Below, piece after piece: positions 16,691 through 25,723 of a DNA stretch of 45,148 bases; positions within the stretch are counted from its first letter, which is position 1; each line of letters begins with the position of its first letter. The position numbers were made by a program, and so were the translations under genes. The stretch spans positions 1 through 45,148 of the forward strand of contig LADT01000061.1 of assembly GCA_000961765.1 (NCBI GenBank). Reading direction: 5' to 3'. The notes under the pieces were generated by a model that saw only the letters and a list, made by a program, of their open reading frames with translations, was not told the origin of the DNA and did not search any database. This stretch comes from Clostridiaceae bacterium BRH_c20a (GTDB lineage: Bacteria > Bacillota > Peptococcia > Peptococcales > BICA1-8).

Positions 16691-16718
16691 AAAAAATCGC
16701 TGAACGGCGATTTTTTTT
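16691..16718 (+). terminator. intrinsic terminator before sua5
   Basis: AAAAAATCGC pairs with GCGATTTTTT around a 6-base loop and ends in eight T residues: a typical rho-independent terminator for the regulator gene. Confidence 0.9.
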
Positions 16719-16776
16719 CTTTAAAGTGATATAATATTTTAAGATTAAATGAAATATATAGTTTGTGAGTGATTAT

Positions 16777-17823
16777 ATGGAAACAAGAATTTGGAAGATG
16801 CCGGGAGACAAGCCTAATCTTGCAATGCTAAAAGAAGCGGCACAGCTTTTAAACCAAGGTGAAATAATCGGTTTTCCTACCGAGACGGTATATGGTTTAG
16901 GGGCAAATGCTTTAAATGAGGAAGCAGTAAAAAAAATATATAAAGCTAAAGGCAGACCTGATGATAATCCTCTGATTGTTCATATTTGTAAGATTGAGCA
17001 TGCAAAAGAATTGGTAAAGGAAATAACGCCCTCAGCTTTAAAACTAATGGAAAATTTCTGGCCGGGTCCTTTGACTCTAGTGCTGCCTAAGTCAGAGCTA
17101 GTACCTGATATTATTACTGCGGGCCTAGATACCGTTGCTATTCGACTCCCCGCCCATCCGGTAGCTCTAAAATTAATTGAATTGGCTCAAGTACCGGTGG
17201 CAGCTCCTAGTGCCAATATCTCAGGCAAACCCAGCCCCACTACAGCAGAACATGTCTGGCAGGATCTAAAGGGTAAGATTGCCGGAATTGTTGATGGTGG
17301 AAAGGCCGGGGTCGGTGTGGAGTCAACAGTTTTGGATATGACTGGGCAAATACCTATTATATTGCGTCCCGGTGGCACTACCCGGGAACAGCTCATGGAG
17401 GTTATTGGAGAAGTAAGATTAGATGCTTCCCTTCATGACTCCCAGGCAGCACCTCGCTCGCCTGGGATGAAATATACCCATTATTCACCAGAAGCAGAAG
17501 TCATAATCCTTAAGGGTACAAGCCATGAACAAGCTGGAAAGATAAAAAAAATTATAAAAGAAAATAGAGCAGCCAGGGTAGGGTTTATGATTTCTCAAGA
17601 ACTAGCTGCAGTACTACCTAAAAATTTATCCCAAAATATAGTTTTGGAGATATTAGGAAGACAAGGAGATCTCGAGACTATAACAGCAAATCTTTTTGAT
17701 GCTTTACGCAAGTTTGATCAAAAAAACATATCAGTAATTTATGCGGAGAGCTTTCCAGAGATAAACATAGGAGCCGCATTGATGAATCGATTGTTAAAAG
17801 CAGCTGGCGGAAAAAAGGTTTAA
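16777..17823 (+). CDS. ywlC: L-threonylcarbamoyladenylate synthase (Sua5/YwlC)
   Basis: A 348-residue enzyme making threonylcarbamoyl-AMP from threonine, bicarbonate and ATP for the tRNA t6A37 modification. The YrdC domain (about 15-205) carries the KxR and SxN signatures in KAKGRPDDNPL and APSANISGKPSPT; a C-terminal Sua5 domain (about 225-345) makes it the long form. GTG at 16765 is a possible alternative start. The order sua5-mntP-ywlE-rpiB-ywlG-glyA-upp matches B. subtilis. Confidence 0.95.
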   Translation: METRIWKMPGDKPNLAMLKEAAQLLNQGEIIGFPTETVYGLGANALNEEAVKKIYKAKGRPDDNPLIVHICKIEHAKELVKEITPSALKLMENFWPGPLTLVLPKSELVPDIITAGLDTVAIRLPAHPVALKLIELAQVPVAAPSANISGKPSPTTAEHVWQDLKGKIAGIVDGGKAGVGVESTVLDMTGQIPIILRPGGTTREQLMEVIGEVRLDASLHDSQAAPRSPGMKYTHYSPEAEVIILKGTSHEQAGKIKKIIKENRAARVGFMISQELAAVLPKNLSQNIVLEILGRQGDLETITANLFDALRKFDQKNISVIYAESFPEINIGAALMNRLLKAAGGKKV

Positions 17824-18205
17824 AGAAATAAATAAATAAATAAATAGGATAGGGGACACACCTGCTAAAGCTGGGGATATTTAGGTAGTCAGGAATGTCC
17901 CCAACGAATGGGACACACCTGCTAAAGCTTAATTAATTAGCCAGAGATATTCCCAAAGAATGGTACACACTGAATGTGTGAAAGTTTTGAGCCTAAGTTA
18001 CATAGACTTAGTAGTAATGCGAAAGCATTACTAAGGTTAAGGTTAAGGTTAAGGTTAAGGTTAAGGTTAAGGTGTCGCTTATAGCTTCTTTAATAACGCA
18101 AGTCAAGAACCGTCCCCAAAGCGCGCATTGCGCGTCAGTTTTAAGGTTAAGGTTTCGCTTAGCCTCAACCTTAACCTCGGCCTTAATTACAATTAGGGGG
18201 TAAAA
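17824..18205. other. gene-free repeat block between sua5 and mntP
   Basis: No gene is seen. It begins with AAATAAATAAATAAATA, then two copies of GGGACACACCTGCTAAAGCT or close variants (about 17854 and 17900) and a decayed third one. A hairpin TAGTAATGC-GAAA-GCATTACTA (18012-18033) runs into seven AAGGTT hexamers (18032-18073). A GCGCGCATTGCGCGTC palindrome fragment (about 18119) and inverted AACCTT hexamers end near the mntP ribosome binding site. Confidence 0.75.
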
Positions 18206-18772
18206 ATGAGTATTCCTACTATTTTTGCAGTGGCCTTTGCACTAGGAATTGATGCTTTTTCTCTTTCGATTGGAATAGGTTTAAGCGGGGTCAAAAGGCA
18301 GCAGATGTATCTTGTTTCTGCTGTTGTGGCCATTTTTCACGTATTGATGCCCTTGATTGGGCTGTATTTAGGGCAAATATTAGGCAGCTATGTTGGCCCT
18401 ATTGCCAGTAGCTTCGGTGCCGTTGTCCTGATATTTATCGGAGGACATACACTATGGGAAAGTATTAAAGAGAGCAGGAGCTCCTTTGGGCCATCGCCAG
18501 GACGTTTTGATGCCGTATCAATCAGTCATCCTGTAAGTCTTTTATTATTGGCGGTAAGTGTATCTTTAGATGCCCTTACAGTGGGTTTAGGTCTGGGTGC
18601 TCTGAAGGTAGATTTAACATTAACCATCCTTATTATGGGTATAGTGGCAGGAATTATGACCTTTGGCGGACTTATCTTCGGAAAAAGGCTAAGCCGCACA
18701 GTAGGTGAAAAGGCTGAACTACTCAGTGGCTTAATCTTAATAGGTATTGGCATCAAGCTTCTGTTTATTTAA
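18206..18772 (+). CDS. mntP: manganese efflux pump MntP
   Basis: A 188-residue inner-membrane protein with six predicted helices in two homologous halves. The aspartates of the family are visible in ALGIDAFSLSIG (near residue 16) and SVSLDALTVGLG (near 118). It would export Mn2+. No yybP-ykoY type Mn riboswitch could be recognised upstream, where the DNA is repeats up to the AGGGGG ribosome binding site. Confidence 0.92.
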   Translation: MSIPTIFAVAFALGIDAFSLSIGIGLSGVKRQQMYLVSAVVAIFHVLMPLIGLYLGQILGSYVGPIASSFGAVVLIFIGGHTLWESIKESRSSFGPSPGRFDAVSISHPVSLLLLAVSVSLDALTVGLGLGALKVDLTLTILIMGIVAGIMTFGGLIFGKRLSRTVGEKAELLSGLILIGIGIKLLFI

Positions 18773-18987
18773 ACTCATAGGCTATACAGCGTGTCAGTGC
18801 TACAGTGCTACAGAAAAAAATTACACTTTACAGCGTTTCACTTGATTAAGATTTCGCTCCGCTAGACTAAAAAAATGTAATAGATGCCTCGAAGTCTATT
18901 GACTATCGACTTAATTATTAAGTGCTTATCCGTGTATATCCGTGTGCCCCGGAGGGGCCCGTGGTTAAATAAAGAGGGAGGGATAAA
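18773..18987. repeat. CAGTGCTA octamers and AAGATT-type repeats
   Basis: TGTCAGTGCTACAGTGCTAC at about 18791 is a two-copy run of the 8-bp word seen also at 22187-22228 and 33091-33113. It is followed by GATTAAGATTTCGCTCCGCTAG of the hexamer family and a GTCTATTGACTATCGAC tract. Confidence 0.7.
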
Positions 18988-19470
18988 ATGGCTAAAAAAG
19001 TCCTTTTTATATGTACTGGCAATACCTGTCGAAGCAGCATGGCTGAAGCTATTGCTGCCAAAATAATTGCAGAAAACCAGGACAAGTTTGCCGATTTTAC
19101 TGTAACATCAGCAGGTACTTATGCCTTAGATGGTGTTCAAGCAGCAAGTCAAGCTGTTAAAGTAGCTGAGGAGCAAGGGCTGAGCTTGCATGACTTTAGA
19201 TCAAAATCCATAAATCCCCGCTTAATAAGTGAGGCTGATATTATCTTAACTATGACCCGCGGTCATAAACAGCAGCTATTAAATATAGCCCCGGAAGCCA
19301 AGGATAAAATATTTCTCTTGAAGGAATTCGCAGAGATCTTAGAGAAGCAACTTGAAAAAGAGATAACTAGCCTCGAAGTAAGGGATCCTTTTGGACAATC
19401 TATAGAGGTCTATCGTGCCTGTTATTATGAAATGTACGAGGCAATTGAAAAAGCACTGGATAAAATTTAA
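18988..19470 (+). CDS. ywlE: low-molecular-weight phosphatase, probable protein-arginine phosphatase YwlE
   Basis: A 160-residue enzyme with the P-loop ICTGNTCRSSMAEA (nucleophile C9, R15) and the general-acid loop RDPFGQS. In B. subtilis YwlE a threonine in the P-loop, rather than the isoleucine of tyrosine phosphatases, gives phosphoarginine specificity; here the same place is Thr (T13). This and the ywl gene order favour a protein-arginine phosphatase opposing McsB. The usual P-loop ending RSP is RSS here. ATG with GAGGGAGG upstream. Confidence 0.88.
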   Translation: MAKKVLFICTGNTCRSSMAEAIAAKIIAENQDKFADFTVTSAGTYALDGVQAASQAVKVAEEQGLSLHDFRSKSINPRLISEADIILTMTRGHKQQLLNIAPEAKDKIFLLKEFAEILEKQLEKEITSLEVRDPFGQSIEVYRACYYEMYEAIEKALDKI

Positions 19471-19489
19471 AGAGTCAACGAAAAGACGG

Positions 19490-19509
19490 AATCGCCATTG
19501 GCGATTCAA
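19490..19509. repeat. short inverted repeat before rpiB
   Basis: GAATCGCC-ATT-GGCGATTC, an 8-bp perfect stem ending directly before the AGGAG ribosome binding site of rpiB. Confidence 0.6.
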
Positions 19510-19523
19510 AAGGAGATGAATAT

Positions 19524-19964
19524 GTGCGAATTGCATTAGGATCAGACCATGGCGGTCTAATATTAAAAGAAGAAATAAAAAAATATTTAGTGGAAAAAGG
19601 TCTAGAATACAAAGATTTCGGCACCCATTCTACCGATTCCTGCGACTATCCTGATATTGCTCTTCCTGCGGCTAAAGCTGTAGCTGCTGGAGAATTTGAC
19701 CGTGGCATTTTGATTTGTGGAACAGGAATAGGTATTGGTATCGCAGCTAATAAAGTTAATGGGATCAGAGCTGCTTTATGTCATGATACTTTTTCAGCAC
19801 GAGCCAGCCGGGAACATAATAATGCTAATATCCTGACCATGGGAGAAAGGGTTATTGGCAGAGGCCTGGCGCTAGATATAGTTGACATCTGGATAAAAAC
19901 CGAGTTCTCTGGAGGTCGTCACCAAAATCGGGTAGATAAAATTCATCAGATAGAAAATAAATAA
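19524..19964 (+). CDS. rpiB: ribose-5-phosphate isomerase B
   Basis: A 146-residue RpiB/LacAB family enzyme interconverting ribose-5-phosphate and ribulose-5-phosphate. ALGSDHGG at the N-terminus, the catalytic-cysteine loop ILICGTGIGIGIAANK and the CHDTFSARASREHNNANIL segment are all conserved. The GTG start has AGGAG eight bases upstream; an out-of-frame ATG overlaps it by one base. Confidence 0.95.
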   Translation: MRIALGSDHGGLILKEEIKKYLVEKGLEYKDFGTHSTDSCDYPDIALPAAKAVAAGEFDRGILICGTGIGIGIAANKVNGIRAALCHDTFSARASREHNNANILTMGERVIGRGLALDIVDIWIKTEFSGGRHQNRVDKIHQIENK

Positions 19965-19979
19965 ATTATTTATTTTCCT

Positions 19980-20050
19980 GTAGGGGCGCGCATTGCGCGT
20001 CCGCCCTGATCGATAATTAATAACCACGGACGCCCAGTGGGCGCCCCTAC
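19980..20050. repeat. paired inverted GTAGGGGCGC palindromes
   Basis: 19980-20004 (GTAGGGGCGCGCATTGCGCG then TCCGC) and 20028-20050 (GGACGCCCAGTGGGCGCCCC then TAC) are opposed copies of one palindrome family, 23 bases apart, ending 16 bases before the ywlG start. This head-to-head pair format is typical of REP/BIME-like elements. Confidence 0.85.
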
Positions 20051-20066
20051 AAAGAGAGGTGTTACC

Positions 20067-20615
20067 ATGATTGATCTAGAACAAATAAAAGCAGATACGA
20101 AAAAGGCTCTAGCAGGCTTATTAGAAGCTGCTAACCTTAAAGCAGGGCAGGTTTTGGTAGTGGGCTGTAGTACCAGCGAAGTAGCAGGTGAAAGGATAGG
20201 TTCCGCCGGCAGCCTGGAAGTTGCAGAGGCGATTATCTCAGCGCTGTTACCGCCCCTTAAGGAACGAAATATTTATTTAGCTGTCCAGTGCTGTGAACAT
20301 TTAAATAGAGCCTTAGTCGTTGAAAGAGAAGCACAGGAAAAATACTGGTGGGAAGAGGTTACTGTAGTTCCTCACCAGAAAGCAGGGGGTTCCTTAGCAA
20401 CAATTACCTATGGAAAGATGGAAAAACCCGTCTTGGTAGAAGAAATAAAGGCCCATGCTGGTATGGATATCGGTGATACATTTATCGGTATGCATTTAAA
20501 AAAAGTGGCTATACCTATCCGCCTAGAAATTAAATTTATCGGCAATGCCCATTTAACAGTAGCAAGAACCCGCCCTAAGCTGATCGGCGGAGAAAGAGCG
20601 AAATATTGCTTATAG
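20067..20615 (+). CDS. ywlG: UPF0340/DUF436 family protein YwlG
   Basis: A 182-residue conserved protein of unknown function, always found near glyA in Firmicutes. Family segments seen are VVGCSTSEVAGERIG, AVQCCEHLNRALVVERE and TIGDTFIGMHLK-like DIGDTFIGMHLK. The reading frame stays open to 20037, but that part is translated palindrome sequence, so the ATG at 20067 after AGAGAGGTG is the likely start. Confidence 0.88.
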   Translation: MIDLEQIKADTKKALAGLLEAANLKAGQVLVVGCSTSEVAGERIGSAGSLEVAEAIISALLPPLKERNIYLAVQCCEHLNRALVVEREAQEKYWWEEVTVVPHQKAGGSLATITYGKMEKPVLVEEIKAHAGMDIGDTFIGMHLKKVAIPIRLEIKFIGNAHLTVARTRPKLIGGERAKYCL

Positions 20616-20933
20616 CTTAAGGGTGAACATAACGCGTCTGACACTACTCTTGGGTAAAGATATTGCGTCTGACAATACTTCTGGGTGAAAATATTGCGTC
20701 CGATACTATCCCGGGAGAAATAACACGCCTCTTACATATTTTTTGTACTTATGCCCGTGTCAGACGCAAAAGTCTGCCCCCATAGTATTGTCAGACCAAA
20801 AAGCTAGACCATTGAGTACTGTCAGACGCAATAATCTGCCTCCCAAGTAGATGTCAAACGCAAAAGTATATCCCGTAAGTAACTGTCAGACGCAATAAAA
20901 TGTCCCCAAAGCAAAAAACAAGGAGGAAAAACA
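20616..20933. repeat. convergent array of ~30-bp GCGTCTGAC units
   Basis: No gene is seen. From 20632 the core GCGTCTGACA recurs at roughly 30-base steps (about 20632, 20665 and 20696), joined by variable ACTTCTGGGTGAAAATATT-like sequence. After about 20750 the same unit continues on the other strand as TGTCAGACGCAA (about 20757, 20786, 20818, 20850 and 20886). The array thus mirrors itself around its middle and fills the whole gap from the ywlG stop to the glyA ribosome binding site. Confidence 0.85.
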
Positions 20934-22172
20934 ATGGATTATATTAAAGAATATTTACTGCCCGTAGACCCTGAATTGACTGAAGCCATTTATAATGAAG
21001 AAAAAAGACAGCTCAATAAAATTGAACTAATTGCCTCGGAGAACTTCGTTAGCAAGGCGGTTATGGCTGCTCAAGGCTGTGTGATGACAAATAAGTATGC
21101 TGAAGGATACCCGGAGAAAAGATACTATGGCGGCTGTGAGTATGTGGATGTAGCAGAAAACTTAGCTCGGGATAGGGCGAAAAAGCTTTTCGGTGCAGAC
21201 CACGCTAATGTCCAGCCCCATTCTGGAGCCCAAGCTAATACGGCTGTATATTTTGCTATTCTCAAGCCAGGAGATACAGTTTTGGGTATGAACTTAAGCC
21301 ATGGGGGTCATTTAACCCACGGCAGTCCTGTTAATATTTCAGGTAAATATTTTAACTTTGTTGCCTATGGGGTTGACAAAGAAACAGAAGCCATTGATTA
21401 TGATCAGGTTTTTGCTGCGGCCCAGGAAAACAAGCCTAAGCTAATAGTAGCAGGTGCTAGTGCCTACCCTAGAAAATTAGACTTTGCCAAATTTAGGGAA
21501 ATAGCTGATGCGGTAGGTGCCTATCTTATGGTAGATATGGCTCACATTGCCGGTCTTGTGGTAGCGGGACTTCATCCGAATCCGATTCCCCATGCCCATT
21601 TTGTAACAACTACAACCCATAAAACCCTCAGAGGCCCAAGGGGTGGGATGATTCTTTGCCAGGAGGAGTTTGCTAAGGATATCGATAAAGCAATTTTCCC
21701 CGGAATTCAAGGTGGTCCATTAATGCATGTTATTGCAGCTAAAGCAGTGTCCTTCCATGAGGCATTAAAACCTGAATTTAAAGAATATCAGGAGAGAATA
21801 CTTAGTAATGCTCAAGCTTTGGCTCAATCCTTGCAGAGCAAGGGGTTCCGCCTAGTGTCAGGCGGTACTGATAATCATTTAATGCTTGTTGACCTCAGGA
21901 CAAAGGGTCTAACAGGTAAAGAGGCCGAACACCTCTTAGATGAAGCGGGTATTACCGTGAACAAAAACACTATTCCCTTTGAAACTGAAAGCCCATTTGT
22001 GACTAGCGGGATACGTGTTGGCACACCGGCTGTCACAACCCGTGGCATGGGAGCAAACGAGATGGCGGAAATAGCCAATTTAATCAATATGATTCTCGTT
22101 GATAAAAAAATGGAAGAGGCTCGGACCGGTGTAAAAGCCTTAACAGAAAAATTCCCACTGTTTAATTATTAA
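20934..22172 (+). CDS. glyA: serine hydroxymethyltransferase
   Basis: A 412-residue PLP enzyme converting serine and tetrahydrofolate to glycine and 5,10-methylene-THF. [10 protein letters not shown] at the N-terminus, the PLP-lysine motif [14 protein letters not shown], and [12 protein letters not shown]-like [13 protein letters not shown] are intact, and the length is usual for bacteria. AAGGAGG lies before the ATG. Confidence 0.98.
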   Translation: MDYIKEYLLPVDPELTEAIYNEEKRQLNKIELIASENFVSKAVMAAQGCVMTNKYAEGYPEKRYYGGCEYVDVAENLARDRAKKLFGADHANVQPHSGAQANTAVYFAILKPGDTVLGMNLSHGGHLTHGSPVNISGKYFNFVAYGVDKETEAIDYDQVFAAAQENKPKLIVAGASAYPRKLDFAKFREIADAVGAYLMVDMAHIAGLVVAGLHPNPIPHAHFVTTTTHKTLRGPRGGMILCQEEFAKDIDKAIFPGIQGGPLMHVIAAKAVSFHEALKPEFKEYQERILSNAQALAQSLQSKGFRLVSGGTDNHLMLVDLRTKGLTGKEAEHLLDEAGITVNKNTIPFETESPFVTSGIRVGTPAVTTRGMGANEMAEIANLINMILVDKKMEEARTGVKALTEKFPLFNY

Positions 22173-22524
<352 letters not shown>

Positions 22525-23154
22525 ATGTCTCAGGTATTTGTACTAAATCATCCTATGATTCAGCATAAATTAACATACATTCGTTCTGAGGAAACAGGCT
22601 CTAAGGAATTCAGAGAATTAGTTGAAGAGGTCGCTATGCTCATGACCTATGAAGTAACCAGAGATTTACCGTTAGAGGAGGTTACTGTCCAGACACCTGT
22701 AGCAGAAGCAAAATGCAATGTGATTGCTGGCAGAAAGGTAGCCTTTGTCCCAATTTTACGGGCAGGTCTTGGTATGGTGGGAGGAATGCTTAGGCTTATT
22801 CCTGCTGCTAAAGTCGGCCATATCGGTTTATATCGAGATCCAGATACTTTAGAACCGGTAGAATATTATTGTAAGCTGCCTCCCGACTTGACAGAGAGGG
22901 ATTTAATTGTCATTGACCCTATGCTGGCTACCGGGGGTTCTGCTGCTGCGGGCATCAAGTTTTTAAAAGACCGGGGAGTAAAGAATATTAAACTGATGTG
23001 TCTAATAGCTGCTCCCGAAGGTATCGAAAGAGTCCAGGACGAACATCCTGATGTTGATATTTATGTAGCTGGTGTAGACGAAAAGCTTAATGACCATGGC
23101 TACATAGTCCCCGGCTTAGGTGATGCAGGAGATAGGCTGTATGGGACTAAATAA
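22525..23154 (+). CDS. upp: uracil phosphoribosyltransferase
   Basis: A 209-residue type I phosphoribosyltransferase that salvages uracil to UMP using PRPP. The PRPP-binding motif [15 protein letters not shown] and the uracil-binding C-terminal [18 protein letters not shown] are conserved. AAGGAGGT lies before the ATG. The last codons and stop form one arm of a perfect 18-bp inverted repeat. Confidence 0.97.
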   Translation: MSQVFVLNHPMIQHKLTYIRSEETGSKEFRELVEEVAMLMTYEVTRDLPLEEVTVQTPVAEAKCNVIAGRKVAFVPILRAGLGMVGGMLRLIPAAKVGHIGLYRDPDTLEPVEYYCKLPPDLTERDLIVIDPMLATGGSAAAGIKFLKDRGVKNIKLMCLIAAPEGIERVQDEHPDVDIYVAGVDEKLNDHGYIVPGLGDAGDRLYGTK

Positions 23155-23183
23155 TATAGCTTGAGGCTATATTATTTAGTCCC
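23143..23183. repeat. perfect 18-bp inverted repeat across the upp stop codon
   Basis: The arms 23143-23160 and 23166-23183 are exact reverse complements around a 5-base loop TTGAG. The left arm contains the last three codons and TAA stop of upp. No T-run follows, so it is more likely an mRNA 3' hairpin or an inverted duplication of the gene end than a standard terminator. Confidence 0.85.
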
Positions 23184-23332
23184 AGGTTAAGGCTGAGGTT
23201 AAGGTTAAGTAGGTTTTAAAGAATTTTCTCAACCTCAACCTAGCGGAGCGAAACCTTAACCTTAGTAATGCTAAAGCATTACTACCCAACCTTAACCTAG
23301 CGAAATGCAATGTAGCGAAACCTCAGCCTTAA
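23184..23332. repeat. hexamer-armed inverted composite repeat (upp/dCMP deaminase gap)
   Basis: GGTTAAGG-type hexamers (23184-23210) are followed by an AT-rich core (TTTTAAAGAATTTTCTC) and the inverse CCTCAACC/CCTTAACC hexamers, a CTAGCGGAGCGAAACC linker, a TAGTAATGC-TAAA-GCATTACTA hairpin (23263-23284) and more inverse hexamers. Confidence 0.8.
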
Positions 23333-23354
23333 TTAAGAGTATGGAGGAGAAAAA

Positions 23355-23798
23355 ATGCGTCCTAATTGGGATCAATATTTTATGGAGATTACTCAAGTGG
23401 TTGCAAAAAGATCTACCTGCTTAAGAAGGCATGTTGGGGCCGTTATTATAAAGGACAGGCATATTCTTTCTACTGGTTATAATGGTGCACCTTCTGGGCT
23501 TTTGCACTGCTTGGAAACAGGTTGCATTAGGGAGAAGCTGGACGTGCCCAGAGGAGAGCGACATGAGCTATGCCGGGGTCTCCATGCTGAGCAGAATGCA
23601 ATAATCCAGGCTGCAGTTCACGGAGTCCAGATCAAAGGCGGTACCCTTTACAGCACGACCTTCCCTTGTGTATTATGCGCCAAAATGCTTATTAATGCAG
23701 GAATAGTTAAAATAGTGTACCACGGTAGCTACCCTGACCAGCTTTCCCTGGAAATTTTACAGGAAGCAAACATAATAGTGGAAGAGTGGAACTATTAA
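23355..23798 (+). CDS. deoxycytidylate (dCMP) deaminase, ComEB family
   Basis: A 147-residue zinc deaminase converting dCMP to dUMP for thymidylate synthesis. The zinc ligands and catalytic glutamate are in LHAEQNAI and [12 protein letters not shown], and the GYNGAPSG segment is typical of dCMP deaminases. The other ComEB domain features are absent, consistent with the short form. ATG with GGAGGAG upstream. Confidence 0.93.
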   Translation: MRPNWDQYFMEITQVVAKRSTCLRRHVGAVIIKDRHILSTGYNGAPSGLLHCLETGCIREKLDVPRGERHELCRGLHAEQNAIIQAAVHGVQIKGGTLYSTTFPCVLCAKMLINAGIVKIVYHGSYPDQLSLEILQEANIIVEEWNY

Positions 23799-23801
23799 TA
23801 A

Positions 23802-23877
23802 TTAAGGTTGAGGCTAAGGTTTAGGAAAATCTTAACCTTAACCTAGCGAAACGAAGTGAGCGAAACCTCAACCTTAT
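23802..23877. repeat. hexamer-armed inverted repeat (dCMP deaminase/MazG gap)
   Basis: AAGGTTGAGGCTAAGG on the left and CTTAACCTTAACC with a CTAGCGAAACGAAGTGAGCG linker and CCTCAACCTTA on the right, around a short AAAAT core. It fills nearly the whole gap. Confidence 0.78.
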
Positions 23878-23893
23878 TACTGGAGGTAATACA

Positions 23894-24205
23894 ATGGAGC
23901 ATAAGGTTATAGCCCTGCCCAAACTGAATAATCTTTCTCCTACAATGGAATCAACCGCTTTAAAACTGATGGAGGAGGCCGGAGAATTGGCTCAGGCCAT
24001 AGGGAAGTTTCGGGGATTAAGTGGGGAAAAAACAACTTTAATAGAAGAAGAAGAAGTAATGCGCATGATAACCAGAGAGCTTTTAGATGTAGCTCAGACG
24101 GCGGTATCCATGATGTACGTCCTAGAAGAATATTATCATATAGATATTGGTATTATGTTAGAAGAACATATCCAAAAGCTCATGGATAAAGGCTACCTGA
24201 AGTGA
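23894..24205 (+). CDS. MazG-like nucleotide pyrophosphohydrolase family protein
   Basis: A 103-residue all-alpha protein with the MazG/dUTPase-2 metal motif: EEAGELAQAIG (EExxE type) in helix 2 and ELLDVAQ (ExxD) later. It probably hydrolyses a nucleoside triphosphate; lying beside dCMP deaminase it may clean up dUTP, dCTP or a damaged dNTP. Its stop TGA falls inside a degenerate GTGATGC-TAAA-GCATTAC hairpin of the dispersed repeat family. Confidence 0.85.
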   Translation: MEHKVIALPKLNNLSPTMESTALKLMEEAGELAQAIGKFRGLSGEKTTLIEEEEVMRMITRELLDVAQTAVSMMYVLEEYYHIDIGIMLEEHIQKLMDKGYLK

Positions 24206-24316
24206 TGCTAAAGCATTACAAGGTTAAGGTTGCGCTAACTTTGTTTCGCTAGGTTAAGGTTAAGAAGATACCTTAAAAATTTACTTAATCTCAACCTCAA
24301 CCTTAGCCTCAACCTA
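24200..24316. repeat. hexamer-armed inverted composite repeat (MazG/wecB gap)
   Basis: A hairpin GTGATGC-TAAA-GCATTAC at the MazG stop leads into AAGGTT hexamers with a TTCGCTAG linker, an AT-rich core around 24265-24288, then inverse CTCAACC/CCTTAGCC hexamers ending 15 bases before the wecB ribosome binding site. Confidence 0.8.
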
Positions 24317-24345
24317 CCCGTTAGGGTCGAGAAGGAATGATAAAT

Positions 24346-25479
24346 ATGTCCCAAGTTAAAGTAATGAGTATATTCGGAACAAGGCCGGAAGCAATAAAAA
24401 TGGCACCCTTGGTTAATGCCTTGGAAAAAGAAAAGGGTTTTAAAAGCAGTGTTGTTGTCACAGCTCAGCATAGGGAGATGCTGGACCAGGTTTTGAGTTT
24501 GTTTAATATTGAACCTCAGTATGATTTAAATATTATGCAGTCCGGTCAATCCCTCTATGATATTACCTGTCGGGCCTTAAAGGGCCTAGAAGAAATTTTA
24601 GAGCAGGAAAAGCCTCAGATGGTATTAGTCCATGGCGATACAACAACGACTTTAGCGGCCAGCTTGGCTGCCTATTATAAAAAGATACCTGTTGGCCATG
24701 TGGAGGCTGGTCTTCGCTCCGGTGATATCTATTCACCCTTTCCGGAGGAAATGAACAGAAAGCTCACCGGTGGTTTAGCTGCCTTACATTTTGCTCCTAC
24801 TCAAACAGCAAAAAATAACCTGCTACGAGAAGGGGTAAGTGAAAATAGAATCTATGTTACTGGAAATACGGTAATTGATGCCTTATTAGCTACTGTCAAA
24901 TCTGATTTTGAATTTACGGATCCTCAGTTGAAGGCTATAGATTTTAATCAGAAGCGGGTGCTGTTAGTTACTACACATCGTAGGGAAAATCTAGGCCAAC
25001 CCATGGAAAACATATTCAAAGCCTTAGCACTTTTACATGAACAGTTTGAAGATATTGAAATTATTTTCCCAGTCCATAAAAATCCTGCTGTCCGTGAGAT
25101 AGCCTATAAAATATTGACCGGTCATGAGCGTATTCACCTTATTGAGCCTCTAGACTATGAACCCTTTGCTAACCTAATGGCTCGCTCCTATCTAATCCTT
25201 ACTGATTCGGGAGGGCTGCAGGAAGAAGCTCCTGCCTTAGGAAAGCCGGTGCTGGTTCTTAGGGAAAACACAGAGCGCCCGGAAGCGGTAGTAGCGGGGA
25301 CCGTTGCCATAGTAGGAACAAAATTTGAAAGCATTTTCGAAACTTCAAAGGGCTTACTTGTAAAAAAGGAGTTATATGATAAAATGGCACAAGCAGTAAA
25401 TCCTTATGGTGATGGCAAAGCTTGTCTCAGGATTATTGATTCCTTAAAGGGCTATTCCCCCTGTCATCCTGAGCGATAG
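24346..25479 (+). CDS. wecB: UDP-N-acetylglucosamine 2-epimerase (non-hydrolysing)
   Basis: A 377-residue enzyme making UDP-ManNAc for cell-wall polymers. IFGTRPEAIKMAPL, HGDTTTTLAAS, EAGLRSGD, the FPEEMNRK segment, THRRENLG and LTDSGGLQEEAPALGKP are family signatures. GAAGGA lies nine bases before ATG 24346, which is preferred over ATG 24337. The final residues (CHPER) and the stop are encoded by a GTCATCCTGAGCGATAG repeat copy, so the natural C-terminus has probably been replaced. Confidence 0.95.
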   Translation: MSQVKVMSIFGTRPEAIKMAPLVNALEKEKGFKSSVVVTAQHREMLDQVLSLFNIEPQYDLNIMQSGQSLYDITCRALKGLEEILEQEKPQMVLVHGDTTTTLAASLAAYYKKIPVGHVEAGLRSGDIYSPFPEEMNRKLTGGLAALHFAPTQTAKNNLLREGVSENRIYVTGNTVIDALLATVKSDFEFTDPQLKAIDFNQKRVLLVTTHRRENLGQPMENIFKALALLHEQFEDIEIIFPVHKNPAVREIAYKILTGHERIHLIEPLDYEPFANLMARSYLILTDSGGLQEEAPALGKPVLVLRENTERPEAVVAGTVAIVGTKFESIFETSKGLLVKKELYDKMAQAVNPYGDGKACLRIIDSLKGYSPCHPER

Positions 25480-25490
25480 CGAAGGATCTT
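25463..25490. repeat. GTCATCCTGAGCG half element overlapping wecB end
   Basis: This matches the left half of the element at 22253 base for base over GTCATCCTGAGCGATAGCG and GAAGGATCTT. The wecB stop TAG (25477-25479) lies within it. Confidence 0.88.
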
Positions 25491-25612
25491 AGTAGCTTTT
25501 ATAGCAATGACAAATTGCTAATTTGTATAAAAGATTTTTAATCTTTAAATAAAAAAAGGAATTTATTTAGATGAAGCGAATATAATATCTCTATTGGCAA
25601 AAATTAATACGT

Positions 25613-25703
25613 GTAGGGGCGCCCATTGGGCGTCAGGTTATTCGATATTGGTATCAGGGGATATTGATTGGTATCAGGGCAGACGCGCAATGCGCGCCCC
25701 TAC
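25613..25703. repeat. paired inverted GTAGGGGCGC palindromes before atpZ
   Basis: 25613-25634 (GTAGGGGCGCCCATTGGGCG then TC) and 25681-25703 (AGACGCGCAATGCGCGCCCC then TAC) are opposed copies separated by 46 bases that include GGTATCAGGG twice. The second is followed by seven T residues, so the element could also act as the terminator of wecB. Confidence 0.85.
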
Positions 25704-25723
25704 TTTTTTTGAGGGTGGATTAA

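Noticed and set aside
18033-18205. Mn-sensing yybP-ykoY riboswitch before mntP
   Set aside because: The region is made of hexamer and palindrome repeats and none of the expected conserved loop sequences was recognised.
20037-20066. N-terminal extension of YwlG
   Set aside because: It is translated palindrome DNA; AGAGAGGTG marks the ATG at 20067.
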